Part shown: piece by piece, positions 20,699 to 32,378 of the stretch
Numbering within the stretch: position 1 is the stretch's first letter
Layout: every line of letters starts with the position of its first letter
From: Plotosus lineatus
Taxonomy: Eukaryota; Chordata; Actinopteri; Siluriformes; Plotosidae
Assembly (NCBI GenBank): GCA_024760905.1
Contig: CM045729.1
Span: 83,792,550-83,856,549 of the forward strand
DNA length: 64,000 nucleotides
Direction of reading: 5' to 3'
The notes under the pieces: model-generated
The model's input: only the letters and a program-made list of their open reading frames with translations
The model's database searches: none
What the model was told of the DNA's origin: nothing
Position numbers and translations under genes: made by a program

Positions 20699-22462
20699 TT
20701 AACTTCTTCTTCTTCTTTTACTTTCGGCTGCTCCCTTCAGGGGTCGCCACAGCAAATCATCCGCCTCCATCTCACCCTGTCCTCTGCATCTTCTTTTCTG
20801 ACTCCAACGACCTTCATGTCTTCCTTCACCACCTACCTCCAGCTCTGCCTCCTGCCTTTTCCTCAGCGCCACTGTTTTTAAGCCATACAACATCGCTGGC
20901 CTCACCACCGTCTTGTACACTTTTCCCTTCATTCTTGCTGACACTGTCCTATCGCACATCACACCGGACACTTTTCTCCAACCATTCCAGCCTGCCTGCA
21001 CACGCTTCTTCACCTCTTTTCCACACTCTCCATTGCTCTGGATTGTTGAGCCTAAGTACTTAAAATCCTCCACCTTCGTTATCTCTGCTCCCTGTAACAT
21101 CACCGTTCCTCCTGGGTCCTTCTCATTCACACACATGTATTCTGATTTCCTGAGGCTAACCTTCATTCCTCTCCTTTCCAGGGCATACCTCCACTTCTCT
21201 AGATTTTCCTGCACTTGTTCTCTGCTCTCACTATATATCACAATGTCATCTGCAAACATCATAGTCCATGGAGATTCTTGTCTAACCTCGTCTGTCAGCC
21301 TGTCCATCACCATAGCAAACAAGAAGGGGCTCAGAGCTGACCCTTGATGCAGTCCCACCTCCACCTCGAACTCTTCTGTCACACCGATAGCACACCTCAC
21401 CACTGTCTTACATCTCTCATACATGTCCTGCACCACTCTAACATACTTCTCTGCCACTCCAGACTTCCTCATGCAATACCACAGTTCTTCTCTTGGCACC
21501 CTGTCATATGCTTTTTCCAGATCCACAGAGGCACAATGAAGCTCCCTCTGACCTGCTCTGTACTTCTCTATTAACATCCTCAAAGCAAACATTGCATCTG
21601 TGGTGTTCTTTCTTGGCATGAAACCAAACTGTTGTTCACAAATGCTGACCTCTGCCCTTAGTCTAGCTTCCACTATTCTTTCCCATAACTTCATCGTATG
21701 GCTCATCAACTTGATCCCTCTGTAGTTGCCGCAACTCTGCACGTCTCCCTTGTTCTTAAAAATGGGCACCAGCACACTTCTCCTCCACTCCTCCGGCATC
21801 TGCTCACTCTCTAGGACCTTGTTGAATGTTCTTGTCAGAAAATCTACTGCTACCTCTCCTAGACACTTCCATACCTCCACCGGTATGTCATCAGGACCAA
21901 CTGCCTTTCCATTCTTCATCCTCTTCAATGCCCTTCTCACTTCACCCTTACTGATCTTTGCTACATCCTGCTCCTCAATGGTCACCTCTTCTACTCTTTT
22001 TTCTCTCTCATTCTCCTCATTCATCAGCTCTTCAAAGTACTCTTTCCATCTTCCCAGCACACTTCTGTCATCAGTCAATACGTTTCCCTCTCTGTCCTTT
22101 ATCAATCTAACTTGCTGCACGTCCTTCCCATCTCTATTTCTCTGCTGTGCCAACCTGTATAGATAATTTTCTCCCTCTTTACTGCCCAACCTATCATACA
22201 AGTCATCATACGCCCTCTGTTTGGCCTTAGCCACTGCTACTTTCGCCTTACGCTGTGTCTCCCTGTACTCCTGTTTACTCTCTTCGGTCCTCTCTATTTC
22301 CCACTTTTTCTTAGCTAACCTCTTCCTTTGTACACACTCCTGCACTTCCTCATTCCACCACCAAGTCTCCTTATCTACTTTCCCTCCAGACGACACACCA
22401 AGTACTCTCCTACCTGTGTCCCTGATCACATTTGCTGTGGTTGTCCAGTCATTTGGAAGCAC
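20699..22462 (-). pseudogene. RTE LINE reverse transcriptase frame (copy D)
   Basis: This is the longest coding remnant in the window at 587 codons. In order: WWWNEEVQECVQRKRLAKKK; ALKRMKNGKAVGPDDIPVEV; SCGNYRGIKLMSHTMKLWER; GFMPRKNTTDAMFALRML; CASVDLEKAYDRVPREELWY; GLHQGSALSPFLFAMVMDRL; the catalytic MMFADDIVIYSES box; and FKYLGSTIQSNGECG. After QEAELEV the frame is altered by a deletion, so the usual C-terminal RGRPKRRFMDVV and CGDP end is lost or read out of frame. The upstream endonuclease is not joined in frame. Activity is unlikely. Confidence 0.9.
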
Positions 22463-23721
22463 TTACTGTCCACCCAAAGCCTGTTTCAACTCCTCTTTGA
22501 AGACAACACGACACTCTTCCTTTTTCAACGATGAGTTGAAACAGGCTTTGGGTGGAAGCACTTCCTGTCCACCCAAAGCCTGTTTCAACTCCTCTTTGAA
22601 GACAACACGACACTCTTCCTTTTTCAACTTCCACCACTTTGTCTTCTGCTCTGCCTTTGCCTTCTTCACCTTCCTCACCATCAGCATCATCCTGCATACC
22701 ACCATCCTATGCTGTTTGGCAACACTCACCCACTACTACTTTGCAGTCAATGACTTCCTTCAAATTACATCGCCTACACAAGATGTAGTCTACCTGTGTG
22801 CTCCTCCCTCCGCTTTTATAAGTCACCCTATGCTCCTGTTTCTTCTGGAAGAACGTATTCACCACAGCCATTTCCATCCTTTTTGCAAAATCTATCAATA
22901 TCTGTCCTTCTGCGTTCCTGTCCTGGATAACAAACCTGCCCATCACTTCCTCGTCCCCTCTGTTGCCTGCACCAACATGTCCATTGAAGTCTGCACCAAT
23001 GACCACTCTTTCACCTCTGGGGGTACTCTGCATCACTTCATCTAAGTCATTCCAGAATCATTCCTTCTCTTCTAGCTCACATCCTGCCTGTGGCCCATAA
23101 GCACTAACAACATTGAGCATTACACCTTCAATTTCTAACATGAGACTCATCACTCTGTCTGACACTCTTTTCACTTTCAGAACATTCCTGACAAACCCCT
23201 CCTTCAAGATGACTCCTACTCCATTTCTCTTCCCATCCACACCATGATAAAATAGCTTAAACCCTGCTCCTAAGCTTTTAGCTTTGCTACCTTTCCACCT
23301 GGTCGCCTGAACACACAGTATGTCCACCTTCCTCCTCTGCATCATGTCAGCCAGCTCTCTACCTTTTCTTTGCATAGTTCCAACATTCAAAGTCCCTACT
23401 CTCAGTCCTTGGCTCAGGCATTTCCTCTTCTCTCTCTGCCTCCGGACACGCCTCCCACCTCTCCTTCTTCGCCGTCTTCGACCAACAGTGGTCCAATTTC
23501 CATCAGCACCCTGTTGATTGACAGCACTGATGGCGGTCGTTGTTAACCCGGGCCTCGACCGATCCGGTGTGGGGATAATACTTCTGATTTGCATCATAAA
23601 AGTTTGCCATTGGTTTTACGTCGGATGCCCTTCCTGACACAACCCTCTGCATTTCTCCGGGCTTGGGACCGCCATGAGGGGGAGAGACACTGGTTAGTGC
23701 CCCCCCCCCCCTCAAGGTTGC
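20704..23721 (-). mobile_element. RTE/BovB-type LINE, nearly full length (copy D), exact 20-bp target duplication
   Basis: Both ends are present: the (GAA)n-type 3' tail at 20704 and the G-rich 5' end near 23712. The exact 20-bp repeat attccagtgtggaatttaac flanks it at 20684-20703 and 23722-23741. On the minus strand: basic 5' region, endonuclease (23597-22707), and linker plus reverse transcriptase as one 587-codon frame (22462-20699). Defects are a frame break near 23050, a duplication-inversion at 22456-22620, and an internal deletion near 20830 that removes much of the C-terminal region. Confidence 0.95.
22707..23597 (-). pseudogene. RTE LINE endonuclease region (copy D), frame broken
   Basis: Two frames, 23597-23058 and 23036-22707, together cover an apurinic-type endonuclease. 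Landmarks are RVGTLNVGTMQRKGRELADM, VDILCVQATRWKGSKAKSLG, GERVVIGADFNGHVGAGNRG and STQVDYILCRRCN. A small indel near 23045-23055 separates them. A basic tract (GRRRRRRRGGRR) precedes the domain. A shortened copy of the ESVAKQHRMVV segment follows. Confidence 0.85.
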
Positions 23722-24420
23722 ATTCCAGTGTGGAATTTAACATCCATACTAATGCTGCTAGACATCACAGATGACATTTCACTCTCCCTTTCCAGAAATT
23801 ATGTGTATTCACAATCTTATAAATAAACTTACTTACTGTTATTGAAGAGAAAGTTGAAGATAAGTTCCACATGCGGTATACTAGAGTCAGGAAGTAAACA
23901 GGAAGTTAACGTGTAACGGGCACTGAGCATGTGCAATGTGAGCATGTGACCGGGTTCACCAATCAGTGTGCTCGTTACAGATCTTTCCTTTGCAACGAGC
24001 CTGCATCGTTTACTTGCATATCGTCTTAATAACCTTTGTTTTATTCAATGAAACGACATTTTAATATTAAAACAGTATCCAAAATGGAGAGACAACTTCT
24101 TGACCGTTCTTCTGGTGTATGGATGTGGTGTGTCTGGTACCGAACTCGGTGAATAATTGCAAAGAAAACCGGTAGGTTTGCTACTGTTTTTATGTAGTTT
24201 TATGAGGGTACTCTTCAGAAAAATGGAAATAAAAGACATTTTTAGTGAGTTTGAGTTGATTTCACTTCAGCAAGTAATAGTTGAATACTTGTTTTAATGG
24301 TTTATGCAAAAATCCGAATTTCTATAAAAAAAAGACCAATTTTACTTTTTTGGCCATTTTCTCGAAAGAAGTCCGTGTGGCAAGCGCCTACATTTGCTTA
24401 CATTCGGCGGAGCGCTCCAC

Positions 24421-25249
24421 ATTTATTGAACATTTACTGAATTAAACAGCTTCAAAAATGAAAAATAAGCTGCAATGAGCTCTCTCAAAAGTGAGTACAA
24501 AACGCGTCCTTTCATCTCTGACTGACTGTAAGCAGTCTCTCTCTCTCTCTCTCTAGCACACAAACACACACACTGTCTCTCTCTATCGCGCTCTCTCTCA
24601 TAAACACACACACACACACACACAAACCTCTCCCTGGTGTGTTTTGCATAATGCCTGGCCCCGGAGCTGATGGAGAAATTGTATTTAAATATTTAAATGG
24701 ATGGGATGTTGTATTTAAAGTGGAATTACAGTGCCTGTTTGAAAGATCAGAGGTCCTGAGTCAATATTAACTTGCTTCCTCGCAAGATCGGAGGTTTTGT
24801 CCCACGAAGCACTCTGTTTCCATGCTCCTTCTGCTTTAATATCGTGCTGAAATAGTCGCCTCCATCACTGTATTTGTTTTTCAGTATTTTCCGGGTCCAT
24901 GATGGATAATGAAATACTGCAATGATTTCTCAAAAAGAACTCTCAAGCCAACATTCCTATTCAACTCTCCTCTCTCACACATGTGACAAACAGGAAGTAT
25001 GGGTACAGGAAGTATGGGTACAATTCAGCTGCCTCTTGGCCACTGGGAGGCCAGCGGGGTGGGAGACAACCAATGAGAGAGCAACTCGCGCATGGTTTGC
25101 ATTTTGAATGTTGTGTTTGAATTTTTGAATGACGCGTTTGGTGCTTTTTGTAAAATGAGGGTGTTTTCGTAAAAAGAGGACGGAAATTTATGAGAATGTT
25201 TTTTGAAACCTTGAGTTTTCGTACCCAGAGGGTTTCGTAAGTAGAGACT

Positions 25250-25252
<3 letters not shown>
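24421..25252. repeat. Tigger-like element, right part
   Basis: The segments gaacatttactgaattaaac, ccaatgagagagcaactcgc and the end sequence gtttcgtaagtagagact next to TA match the Tigger-like element at 40902-41893. The left end is not present; it abuts R1 at about 24420. CT and CA simple repeats lie inside. Confidence 0.6.
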
Positions 25253-25288
<36 letters not shown>

Positions 25289-25300
25289 TTATTATTATTT
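25250..25300. repeat. (ATT)n microsatellite
   Basis: ATT repeats starting at the TA of the preceding element's end. Confidence 0.9.
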
Positions 25301-25477
25301 TTTTTTATGCAGTGCATCACTTGACGCATCATATTATTTGTGACTCAATAGAAGCAGTGGTTGTGACAGGGCTTCAGTAAAAAGTGTTTTAAGTGCATTG
25401 TAATGATTCACTGAATGAGGAAGGAGTTTTTCAGCAGTCCAATGATTTCCTTTTTAATGCTTTTACACCTAACTCAG

Positions 25478-25546
25478 GCTGCAGCTGTAAGACGGTGTCC
25501 CCTGCTGGATGGAGTCAGTGACACACAGACTGACAGTATTGAGGAG
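25478..25546 (+). CDS. Candidate host exon, phase 0-0
   Basis: A polypyrimidine tract and ctcag precede 25478 and a gtactc donor follows 25546. It has 23 open codons encoding RRCPLLDGVSDTQTDSIEE after three alanine/valine-rich codons. It has the same strand and phase as the exons at 35852 and 61343, so it may belong to the same gene. The donor is weak and the product is unrecognised. Confidence 0.4.
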
Positions 25547-25596
25547 GTACTCACCAAACTCACTGCAATCACATGCACTCTTATATGTCTCAGAAT

Positions 25597-25634
<38 letters not shown>

Positions 25635-25794
25635 ACCTGTCTGTGTATCCATCCATGACTCCAACCACAACTAGGTCCCTGGTTTGTGGTTTAATGGTAA
25701 ATTTAACAATTCTGTATGTTGTATTAATTTTGCCTGAAGGCAGACAAATTATTACTTTGCAAACTTATTATTATTTATTTATCATTTTCTAAGA

Positions 25795-25978
25795 GGCTCT
25801 ATCTTAATTCGGGCCATAGGGCAGCTGATGCCCATCTTAGTTGCCCCTTGGTGAGGGCAGGATACAGCACAGAAATGGGAATCAACCCCCAAATCAAATA
25901 AGAAGCCGGGAATCAAACCCAGGCATCCTTGCTGTGAGGCAGACGTGCTGACCACTGTGCCACCTAGCCACCCTATTA
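25795..25978 (-). repeat. DANA/Mermaid-type SINE head, minus strand
   Basis: On the minus strand it reads ggtggcacagtggtcagcac, then gtttgattcccgg: an A box and a degenerate B box. This is the same type as the SINE at 8131-8543, but the core is largely lost. Confidence 0.7.
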
Positions 25979-26512
25979 TTATTGTTGCTGTTGTTTCGAT
26001 GCACAAACCACAGCAGGACCCGCAAAAGTTTGATATCAAAACCTGCACCTTGAACAAGATTGTTGAGATTTTTGGTGCGATCCAAGATAATAAATATAAT
26101 AAAGAATGTAATGTGCACACTCCACACATCATATTGCAACCTCAAGGTTTTGGTATGACAGTAAAGTACCAGTAATTGTGCACATTGTAACACACAGGGG
26201 TGAAAGTAAGATGAATTTCTTGTGGAAACTGTGCAACTCAAAAATAAATAAAACCTTGGCTTGTGCATGAGCATCATACTAAAGATGTTAATAAATCCTG
26301 TTCTTTTCTGACTTTGCTTATCAAATAATGTGCACATCCCTGAGTGCATATTGTAAGATGTCAGATGCATTATGTAATAATTGGCAAAACATTTATTTTC
26401 AGGTTAAGTGTAGATAAATTACTTCTTTAGGGAGATAAGATCAGAATAATAGTAACACAACTTCAACATAATTAAAGTGTTTTCAGAAGCTTCATTACAG
26501 CCTTGCCCCACA
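25979..26512. other. Non-coding stretch
   Basis: AT-rich with short open frames that match nothing. Nothing recognised. Confidence 0.4.
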
Positions 26513-26822
26513 GTAAATCTTCAGTTCATTTTCTGTAACCGCTTAATCCTAATTAGGGTCACGGGGAGGCTGGCACCTATCCCAGCCGACTCCGGGCAGG
26601 GTATCACAGGGCGGGAACATGCTGTCGGCTTTGCGATCTACTCTTTTCGAAAGTCAGCAATGGTTCTTTTACATGCCATAGACACAGAGATATGGCCGGC
26701 CTTTGCTAACCCAATTAGCTGCACTGGGGGGACAGTGACAACCTTGTGGAGCATGGGACTCAAACCCCCAACCTTTGGATCAGTGATCCAGCCCCCTATA
26801 CCACTAGAACACCACTGCCTCA
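26513..26822 (-). repeat. tRNA-type SINE, essentially complete, minus strand
   Basis: Head to tail on the minus strand: tRNA-like head (aggcagtggtgttctagtgg, B-box-like gtttgagtccc), body (cagctaattgggttagcaaa), and 3' block (cctaattaggattaagcgg). It is the most complete copy of the family in the window. Confidence 0.8.
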
Positions 26823-27225
26823 CAGTAAATCTTACACAAAATAATCATCCAACCTACTGCTATGTTCTGGTCCCATAATATTGTCAGCCATTCACAGCAC
26901 ATCTCTGGTTTACTGCATATGCTGTGTCCTTAAACAAAGTGGAATAGTAATGGGAGAAGGATTAAGAAAATACCACGAACGTCTCTTCCTTTCACTTGGC
27001 TGTAATGAGTCACATTTCAAAAGAATACAACAAACATGTCTTCAGCACAAACACAGCTTCAGTACCACAATGACTATGACTATACCCTTTTAACATACTC
27101 TTCGTCATTCAAATTATTTCCTTTAAATAAAATTTCATCACATTTTAATTATGAGCTGCATTTTAACTCCGTCAACTTAATTATTACTCAACATTTCAAT
27201 TTTGAGTCAGCCATAACTTTTTTAG
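26823..27225. other. Non-coding AT-rich stretch
   Basis: No gene or repeat recognised. Confidence 0.4.
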
Positions 27226-27955
27226 CAATTGTGAGGCGCTCCACCAAATGTAGGTGTTTCGAGAAAGTGGCCAAAAAAAGTAAAAGTGGTCATTTTTTAT
27301 CGAAATTCGGATTTTTGCATAAACCATTAAAACAAGTATTCAACTATCACTTGCTGAAGTGAAGTTGACTAAAACGCACTAAAAATGTCTTTTATTTCCA
27401 TGTTTCTGACATGTACCCTCATAAAACTAGATAAAAACAGTAGCAAACTTACCGGTTTTCTTTGCAATTATTCAGAGTTCAGTACAAGACGCACTTATAT
27501 CCATACACCAGAAGAACTGTCGTGAAGTTGTCTCTCCATTTTGGATACTTTTTTAATATTAAAATGCTGTTTCAATGAATAAAACAGGTTATTAACCGCA
27601 TGTGGAACTTATCTCCAACTTTCTCTTCAATAACACAAAGTAAGTTTATTTATAAGATTGTGAATACACATAATTTCTGGAAAAGGAGAGTGAAATGTCA
27701 TCTGTAATGTCTACCAGCATTAGTATGGATGTTAAATTCCACGCTGGAATTCGGCTTTTATGAAGATTGTCTTTCTCTCTCTCTCGCTTTGTCTCTCACA
27801 CACACACACAGTGTGCAAAGGGTTAAATTAGCAGCATCCAGATGGACTAGTGCAATTTGAATGGAAGAAAAGACCGTATATGAAGGGGGTGGGGCAAATG
27901 AGTGCAAATGGTGCATAGATCCACAACTGAGCAGTTACCCATTGCTTACAGTCTC

Positions 27956-28004
<49 letters not shown>

Positions 28005-28140
28005 TACCTCAGGTCTGATGGAATATTAAGCAAGACATGATTCCTTTGCAATTCAGTCAAAGAAAATCCCACATGCTCAGTATTATGTACTTTAGAAACT
28101 TAATATGAGTATTGTATGAGTATTGGTATTTATCTCTGCA
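27226..28140 (-). repeat. Dispersed repeat family R1, copy 2 (uninterrupted)
   Basis: Reverse complement of copy 1 without the LINE. The LINE insertion point corresponds to gttaaattccacgctggaat at 27731-27750, where only one copy of the target sequence exists. A block of about 140 bp present in copies 1 and 3 (aagtaaacaggaagttaacg region) is missing near 27597. A (TG)n tract lies at 27957-28003. Confidence 0.75.
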
Positions 28141-29174
28141 TGAAAAATTCGATTTAGGAATTTTTTTGATCATTTGATTTGTGTGTAATCTTGTCTGGAC
28201 TGGACCTGCTGGATCGTGGGTTGTTTAGTTTTGTACGAAAATTGGTCAAGACCTGAAAAATACTTAAATGTTTCATACCTTTAACATATAAACAAACTGA
28301 TGATGATGATGATGATGCTGGCTGTGGTGGTGAATATTTTGATGTTGATGAAGAAGGGGCATCTGTTAATAAAAGTGTGATGACTGGTGTTTATGAAGAA
28401 GATGTGATCTTATCTGCTGAGCAGGATTTAGATGCAGATGATGATGATGATGAGGGCAGAGTTGATGAAGCTTACTTGTATAAAGAGATCAGAGAGTTTT
28501 GTTAGATGATTTTCTTATATATAGTTTTCTTAATTTCAGTGTGATTGTTTGAACCTGACAGTGTTTTTTTTTTTTTTTTCAATCAGTATCACTTGAAGGC
28601 ATTTGAACTTTTATATAATGGTCAAAAAGATACATACTGATCTTATTGGAATAAACAGAAATGAAAAAAAAGTCGTTTTTTGTTAATTTTGGGGGGTTAC
28701 CACGGTGACTGATGGGTTTAAAAAGTGCCTGTCAGATTAAAATGAGGATGATTTCTCTTATAATCTCTTCCTAAAACACTTCCTCGACATGTTTTCTAAA
28801 AGTTTATATGGCTGAAGTGCATAAAAATGTTTGGTTGCTCAGGACTTATGATGTTGGAAGAAGTGCAATCTTTGTGCTCATTTTTCTCTAAAACATCTTT
28901 TGAAATTTTTAGTTGAATGCTGACACAAGAAATGGCATAGCTCGCTCAGTTTTCAAGGTATTGACAAACTTTTTGCTGCATTTTGCAGCTTTGGGCCTCC
29001 TCTATCTGACAGTCTAAAAATCTCATTTTTCATTTTTTGACCCAAGAGCCTACTTTCAGTGGAGTGGCTCACAATTAACCATCACACACAACAAATATTA
29101 TTTTTACACACTCTGAACAATCAACATTAATAATCATTGACAATCAAAAAATGAATTCATTTCCAATATATTTT
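28141..29174. other. Unrecognised stretch with a short acidic open frame
   Basis: An open frame of about 78 codons (28271-28505) with no early ATG encodes two aspartate runs (DDDDDAGCGGEYFDVDEEG and DADDDDDEGRVDEAYLYKE). The remainder, to 29174, is AT-rich with no similarity I recognise. Confidence 0.3.
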
Positions 29175-29434
29175 CAGCCCCCAGTGCAGCTAACTGGGTT
29201 ATCAAAAGCCGGCCATATCTCTCACTGTCTATGGTGAGAGGTTCATGTAAAAGAACCATTGTTGACTTTTGTCAAGAGTAGCTGCATAGCCGTCAGCGTG
29301 TTTCTGCCCTGTGATAGCCTGGCGAGCTCTCCAGAGTGCACTCTGCCTAGAGTCAGCCGAGATGGGCACCAGCCTCCCTGCAACCCTATTTAGGATTAGA
29401 TTCAGAAAATGAATGAATGAATGAATGAATGAAT
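29175..29434 (+). repeat. tRNA-type SINE, body and tail
   Basis: It begins cccccagtgcagctaactgg, contains catgtaaaagaaccattg and ggcgagctctccagagtgca, and ends in (GAAT)n. The tRNA head is absent. Confidence 0.8.
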
Positions 29435-30611
29435 TTTCAGGAAAAAAATACCTCGATGACTAATAAAGTTGAAACTAAATTAATTCAGATTAATTATTTT
29501 AAAGAAGGATGAAGATGGACTGGTAGTGTCTATCTCGCACTAATTATCACACATAGCTCCCTGCTCCATGTGCTTCCGCTGTGCTCTCTGTTCCTCTGAT
29601 CGCTGTGCTCAACTTTCTCGTCATCCCTCTTTTAAACAAAATCAAAATTTCTTTCCATTTTTTCACCTTCAAGTGCTGCTCCAGTCCCCAGCACTATCAG
29701 ATGGCTTCCTCCATCACCTCAATGAAAAGAATGCATTGAGTTTTCTGTTCTACGTGTGTTTGTTTTTGTGGAAAGGAGTGGCGTTGCTGCATGAAAGAGT
29801 ATTTCATGATGCATAAAACCTCTCAATTTGTTATTTGTGGATTTTTGTTTTGTTTGTTTTTCAAGACGACCCTGTTGTCTGCAAAAAAATAAAACAAACA
29901 AAAAAACAAAGCACAAGTGGACTTTGGATTAACGTTACGTGACAGTGAGTAACGGAATACAACAAGTTGCAACCTCTCACTATAAGAGAGTACCGCAGCC
30001 CACAAATGATGTTTATCCAGCCACTAAAACCCAGTTCAACATATCACAGAAGGTAAAAAAGACAGGATTCACATTGTGTCCCATGGTGAAAGTTGCTTTT
30101 CCAAGGTATTCCGGTTTAAGAGGTCTGTATATTTTTTTTACTGGCACAGTGTTCTGGCGTGTTACATCTTACTTTCACCTAAATAAACAAGAAAAATCTG
30201 TGGGAATTTTTTAATGTTTGCCTGTAGTTTGCAGCATGTCGACCAGGTGTATGCATATGTCTGTGAGGAAGCGATGCTTTTTTGTTTGAACGATGAGGAA
30301 GATGATGATGAGTATGAGTGTTGATAAAGAGGAATGATGATGATATGATAAGTGGATGATGAAGATGGGTAATGAAAAGGAAGAAAATTGATAATGAAGA
30401 TGAGTAATAAACAATAAGACTATGAAAAGGATTGTTTCTTGTGGTATTTAGGAAATTATGTCACAGAGAGGGATTTGAATGTGATGTCACAGAGTTTTTT
30501 TCATGACTTCTTTACCATGATTATTATTGCGAGCAACATGCCATGATGTACTTACTTGTAGGAAGGAATCTCTTAACATTTTGCACCTCATTAATATCCA
30601 TGGTGAAACAA

Positions 30612-30644
<33 letters not shown>
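29435..30644. other. Non-coding stretch
   Basis: (AAT)n lies at 30617-30647 and GATGAT-rich sequence at 30290-30400. No gene recognised. Confidence 0.4.
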
Positions 30645-30647
<3 letters not shown>

Positions 30648-31010
30648 GGTAGTGGTTACCTGGTGGTAAGGTGCTGGATAACCAATCCCAAGGTCAGTTG
30701 GTCAAGCCCCATTGTCAACGGTTCTTACTGCTGACTCTAAAGTGCAGCTAACTGGGCTATCAAAAGCTGGCCATCTTTCTGTCTATGGTGAGAGGTTCAT
30801 GTAAAAAAAATAAAATAAATTTTAAAAAAAAATGTTCACTTTCGACAAGAGTAGCTGCAGAGTTGTCAGCGTGTTTCTGTCCTGGGATGGACTGGCAAGC
30901 TGTCCAGGATGAAATCTGCCTTCAACCAGAGTCGGCTGAGATGGGGGCTAACCTGCCTGTGACCCTAATTAGGATTGCAATTCTTACAGTCTAGAAAATG
31001 AAAAATAAAT
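30645..31010 (+). repeat. tRNA-type SINE, nearly complete, diverged
   Basis: The head-like sequence (ggtagtggttacctggtgg) is followed by gtgcagctaactgggctatc, an A-rich insertion at 30805-30835, and the 3' block ctgtgaccctaattaggatt. Confidence 0.75.
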
Positions 31011-31384
31011 AATAAGAAGAAGCATCTAGAAATCATCAGTGTATTTGCTAAATGATTTAAAAATATGATCCTGTATTCCGACATAGTACATTATTAAAGC
31101 AGATTCACAGTGATGGACAAGAAAATAGCTCACAACCTATAATTTTTTGAGATCACAAATCTAACATCCAGGTATGTTGAAGTATCAGTTACAAATATTT
31201 ATCATGATGAAACTAACTCAAATTTAATGAACACATGTAAGAGCTTTGGTCATGTTACATTTCATCTCTTACTAATACGGTGTACATGGGAATTCAAACT
31301 CCTCTTTTGTGTGAGGAATAAATATTTTGACTTCATAATCATGTAAGTAAGTTTGCAGCGGTGTTTAAATTGTAAAAAGATTAG
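31011..31384. other. Non-coding stretch
   Basis: Nothing recognised. Confidence 0.4.
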
Positions 31385-32060
31385 GAGTGTTATGCCTGTT
31401 ATGCCACTACCTCCTTGGGGGTCTCGAGTTCATACATGGGTAGGTCATGGAGCTCAATCATCCCCGGATCGATAAAGTTAGCGTCAGCCCCTGAGTCAAT
31501 AAATACGTCTACAGGATGAGAGTGTTGAGTACCTATAACTTGCAGGCACTTTCCAGGTGCCGTGGAGGATCCTCTCGTCGCTGTCGTGCTCTGCCGTGCG
31601 GGGCACTGGGCGAGGTAATGGCCCTTCTTGGTGCAGTAGATGCAGAGACGGTTGGCCAGCCAGACGGTCTGGTGGGGTTCACCTGCATGGTTTCTTGGCC
31701 GCCGTCATCCTCCCTCAGAGGGGGAAATGGCGAGTGAGTTCGAGGTGGGGCCCCCTTCCAGGATCTATCCATCTCTCAGCCGGTTGTCCAGTCTGGTAGA
31801 CAAGGCGATTAATTCCTCCAGAGTAGTCGTCTCGTCTCGGGCCGCGAGCTCGTCTTTCAGCTGTTCGTTGAGCCCCTGCAGGAAAGCCTCCCAAAGCGCG
31901 GGGTCGTTCCAGCTGCTTTCGATGTCGAGAATCTGGAATCGGATGGCGTACTCCGCCACTGACTGAGCCTTGTCGAATACGTAAGAGCTGGGAGCTTGCC
32001 TCCTCCCCTTTCGCCGGTCCATCGAAAACCTTTCTTCATTTCTCGCATGAACTGATCTAG
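31385..32060 (-). pseudogene. Ty3/gypsy-type retrotransposon gag-protease fragment
   Basis: Minus-strand frame 32022-31765 encodes a gag/capsid segment (AEYAIRFQILDIESSWNDPA, LWEAFLQGLNEQLKDELAAR, LIALSTRLDNRL). After a frame change, a CCHC zinc knuckle is readable at 31655-31587 (CIYCTKKGHYLAQC). The start of an aspartic protease follows with FIDSGAD at about 31500-31480. Similarity ends near 31385, before reverse transcriptase. No LTRs are adjacent. Confidence 0.82.
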
Positions 32061-32370
32061 GTAAAAGGTAAATCTGTTGGGTTTTTTTACACCCGAGCCT
32101 AGTGGCTCATCAGGCTGGTGCTTATCCCCGGTTTACGTAGCGTGAAGCGACCAGGAGTACAACTCCTGGATGGGACACGAGTCTATCACAGGTTACCTTC
32201 CCAGTATATTTTTACTGGTACCCATCCATCCTGCTTGGTGAACAGTAGGGGTGTTATTGAAAATATATTATTGGTATCGATATACTAGTATTGATAAAAA
32301 AAAAAAATGCTGATGCTTCGATACGTTGGATATATAAGAATTGGATTGCATCGCTTCGATACGAAGGACT
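32061..32370. repeat. Short dispersed repeat with palindrome
   Basis: It includes the near-palindrome caggagtacaactcctg and a ttaccttcccagtatatttt-type sequence common in fish repeats. Nothing coding. Confidence 0.35.
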
Positions 32371-32378
32371 AGTATATT

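Larger units (their letters stand above)
20293..24420 (+). repeat. Dispersed repeat family R1, copy 1, split by LINE copy D
   Basis: The two halves, 20293-20703 and 23742-24420, together match the reverse complement of 27226-28140 and, in part, 44341-44782. Shared segments include tctaaagtacataatactga, ttgcactagttcatctgg-type sequence, and ctgctactgttttta-type sequence near 24180. It is about 1.1 kb without the insertion. No coding frame is seen. The element class is unknown. Confidence 0.75.

Noticed and set aside
22221..23045. Plus-strand open frames rich in Ser, Leu and Pro opposite the RTE LINEs
   Set aside because: Antisense shadows that recur opposite every RTE copy (13103, 33987, 38846, 60487). 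They have no domain of their own.
29939..30214. Possible exon with a gtaaaa donor near 30052
   Set aside because: The upstream acceptor is poor and the peptide has no recognisable features. There was not enough to call it.
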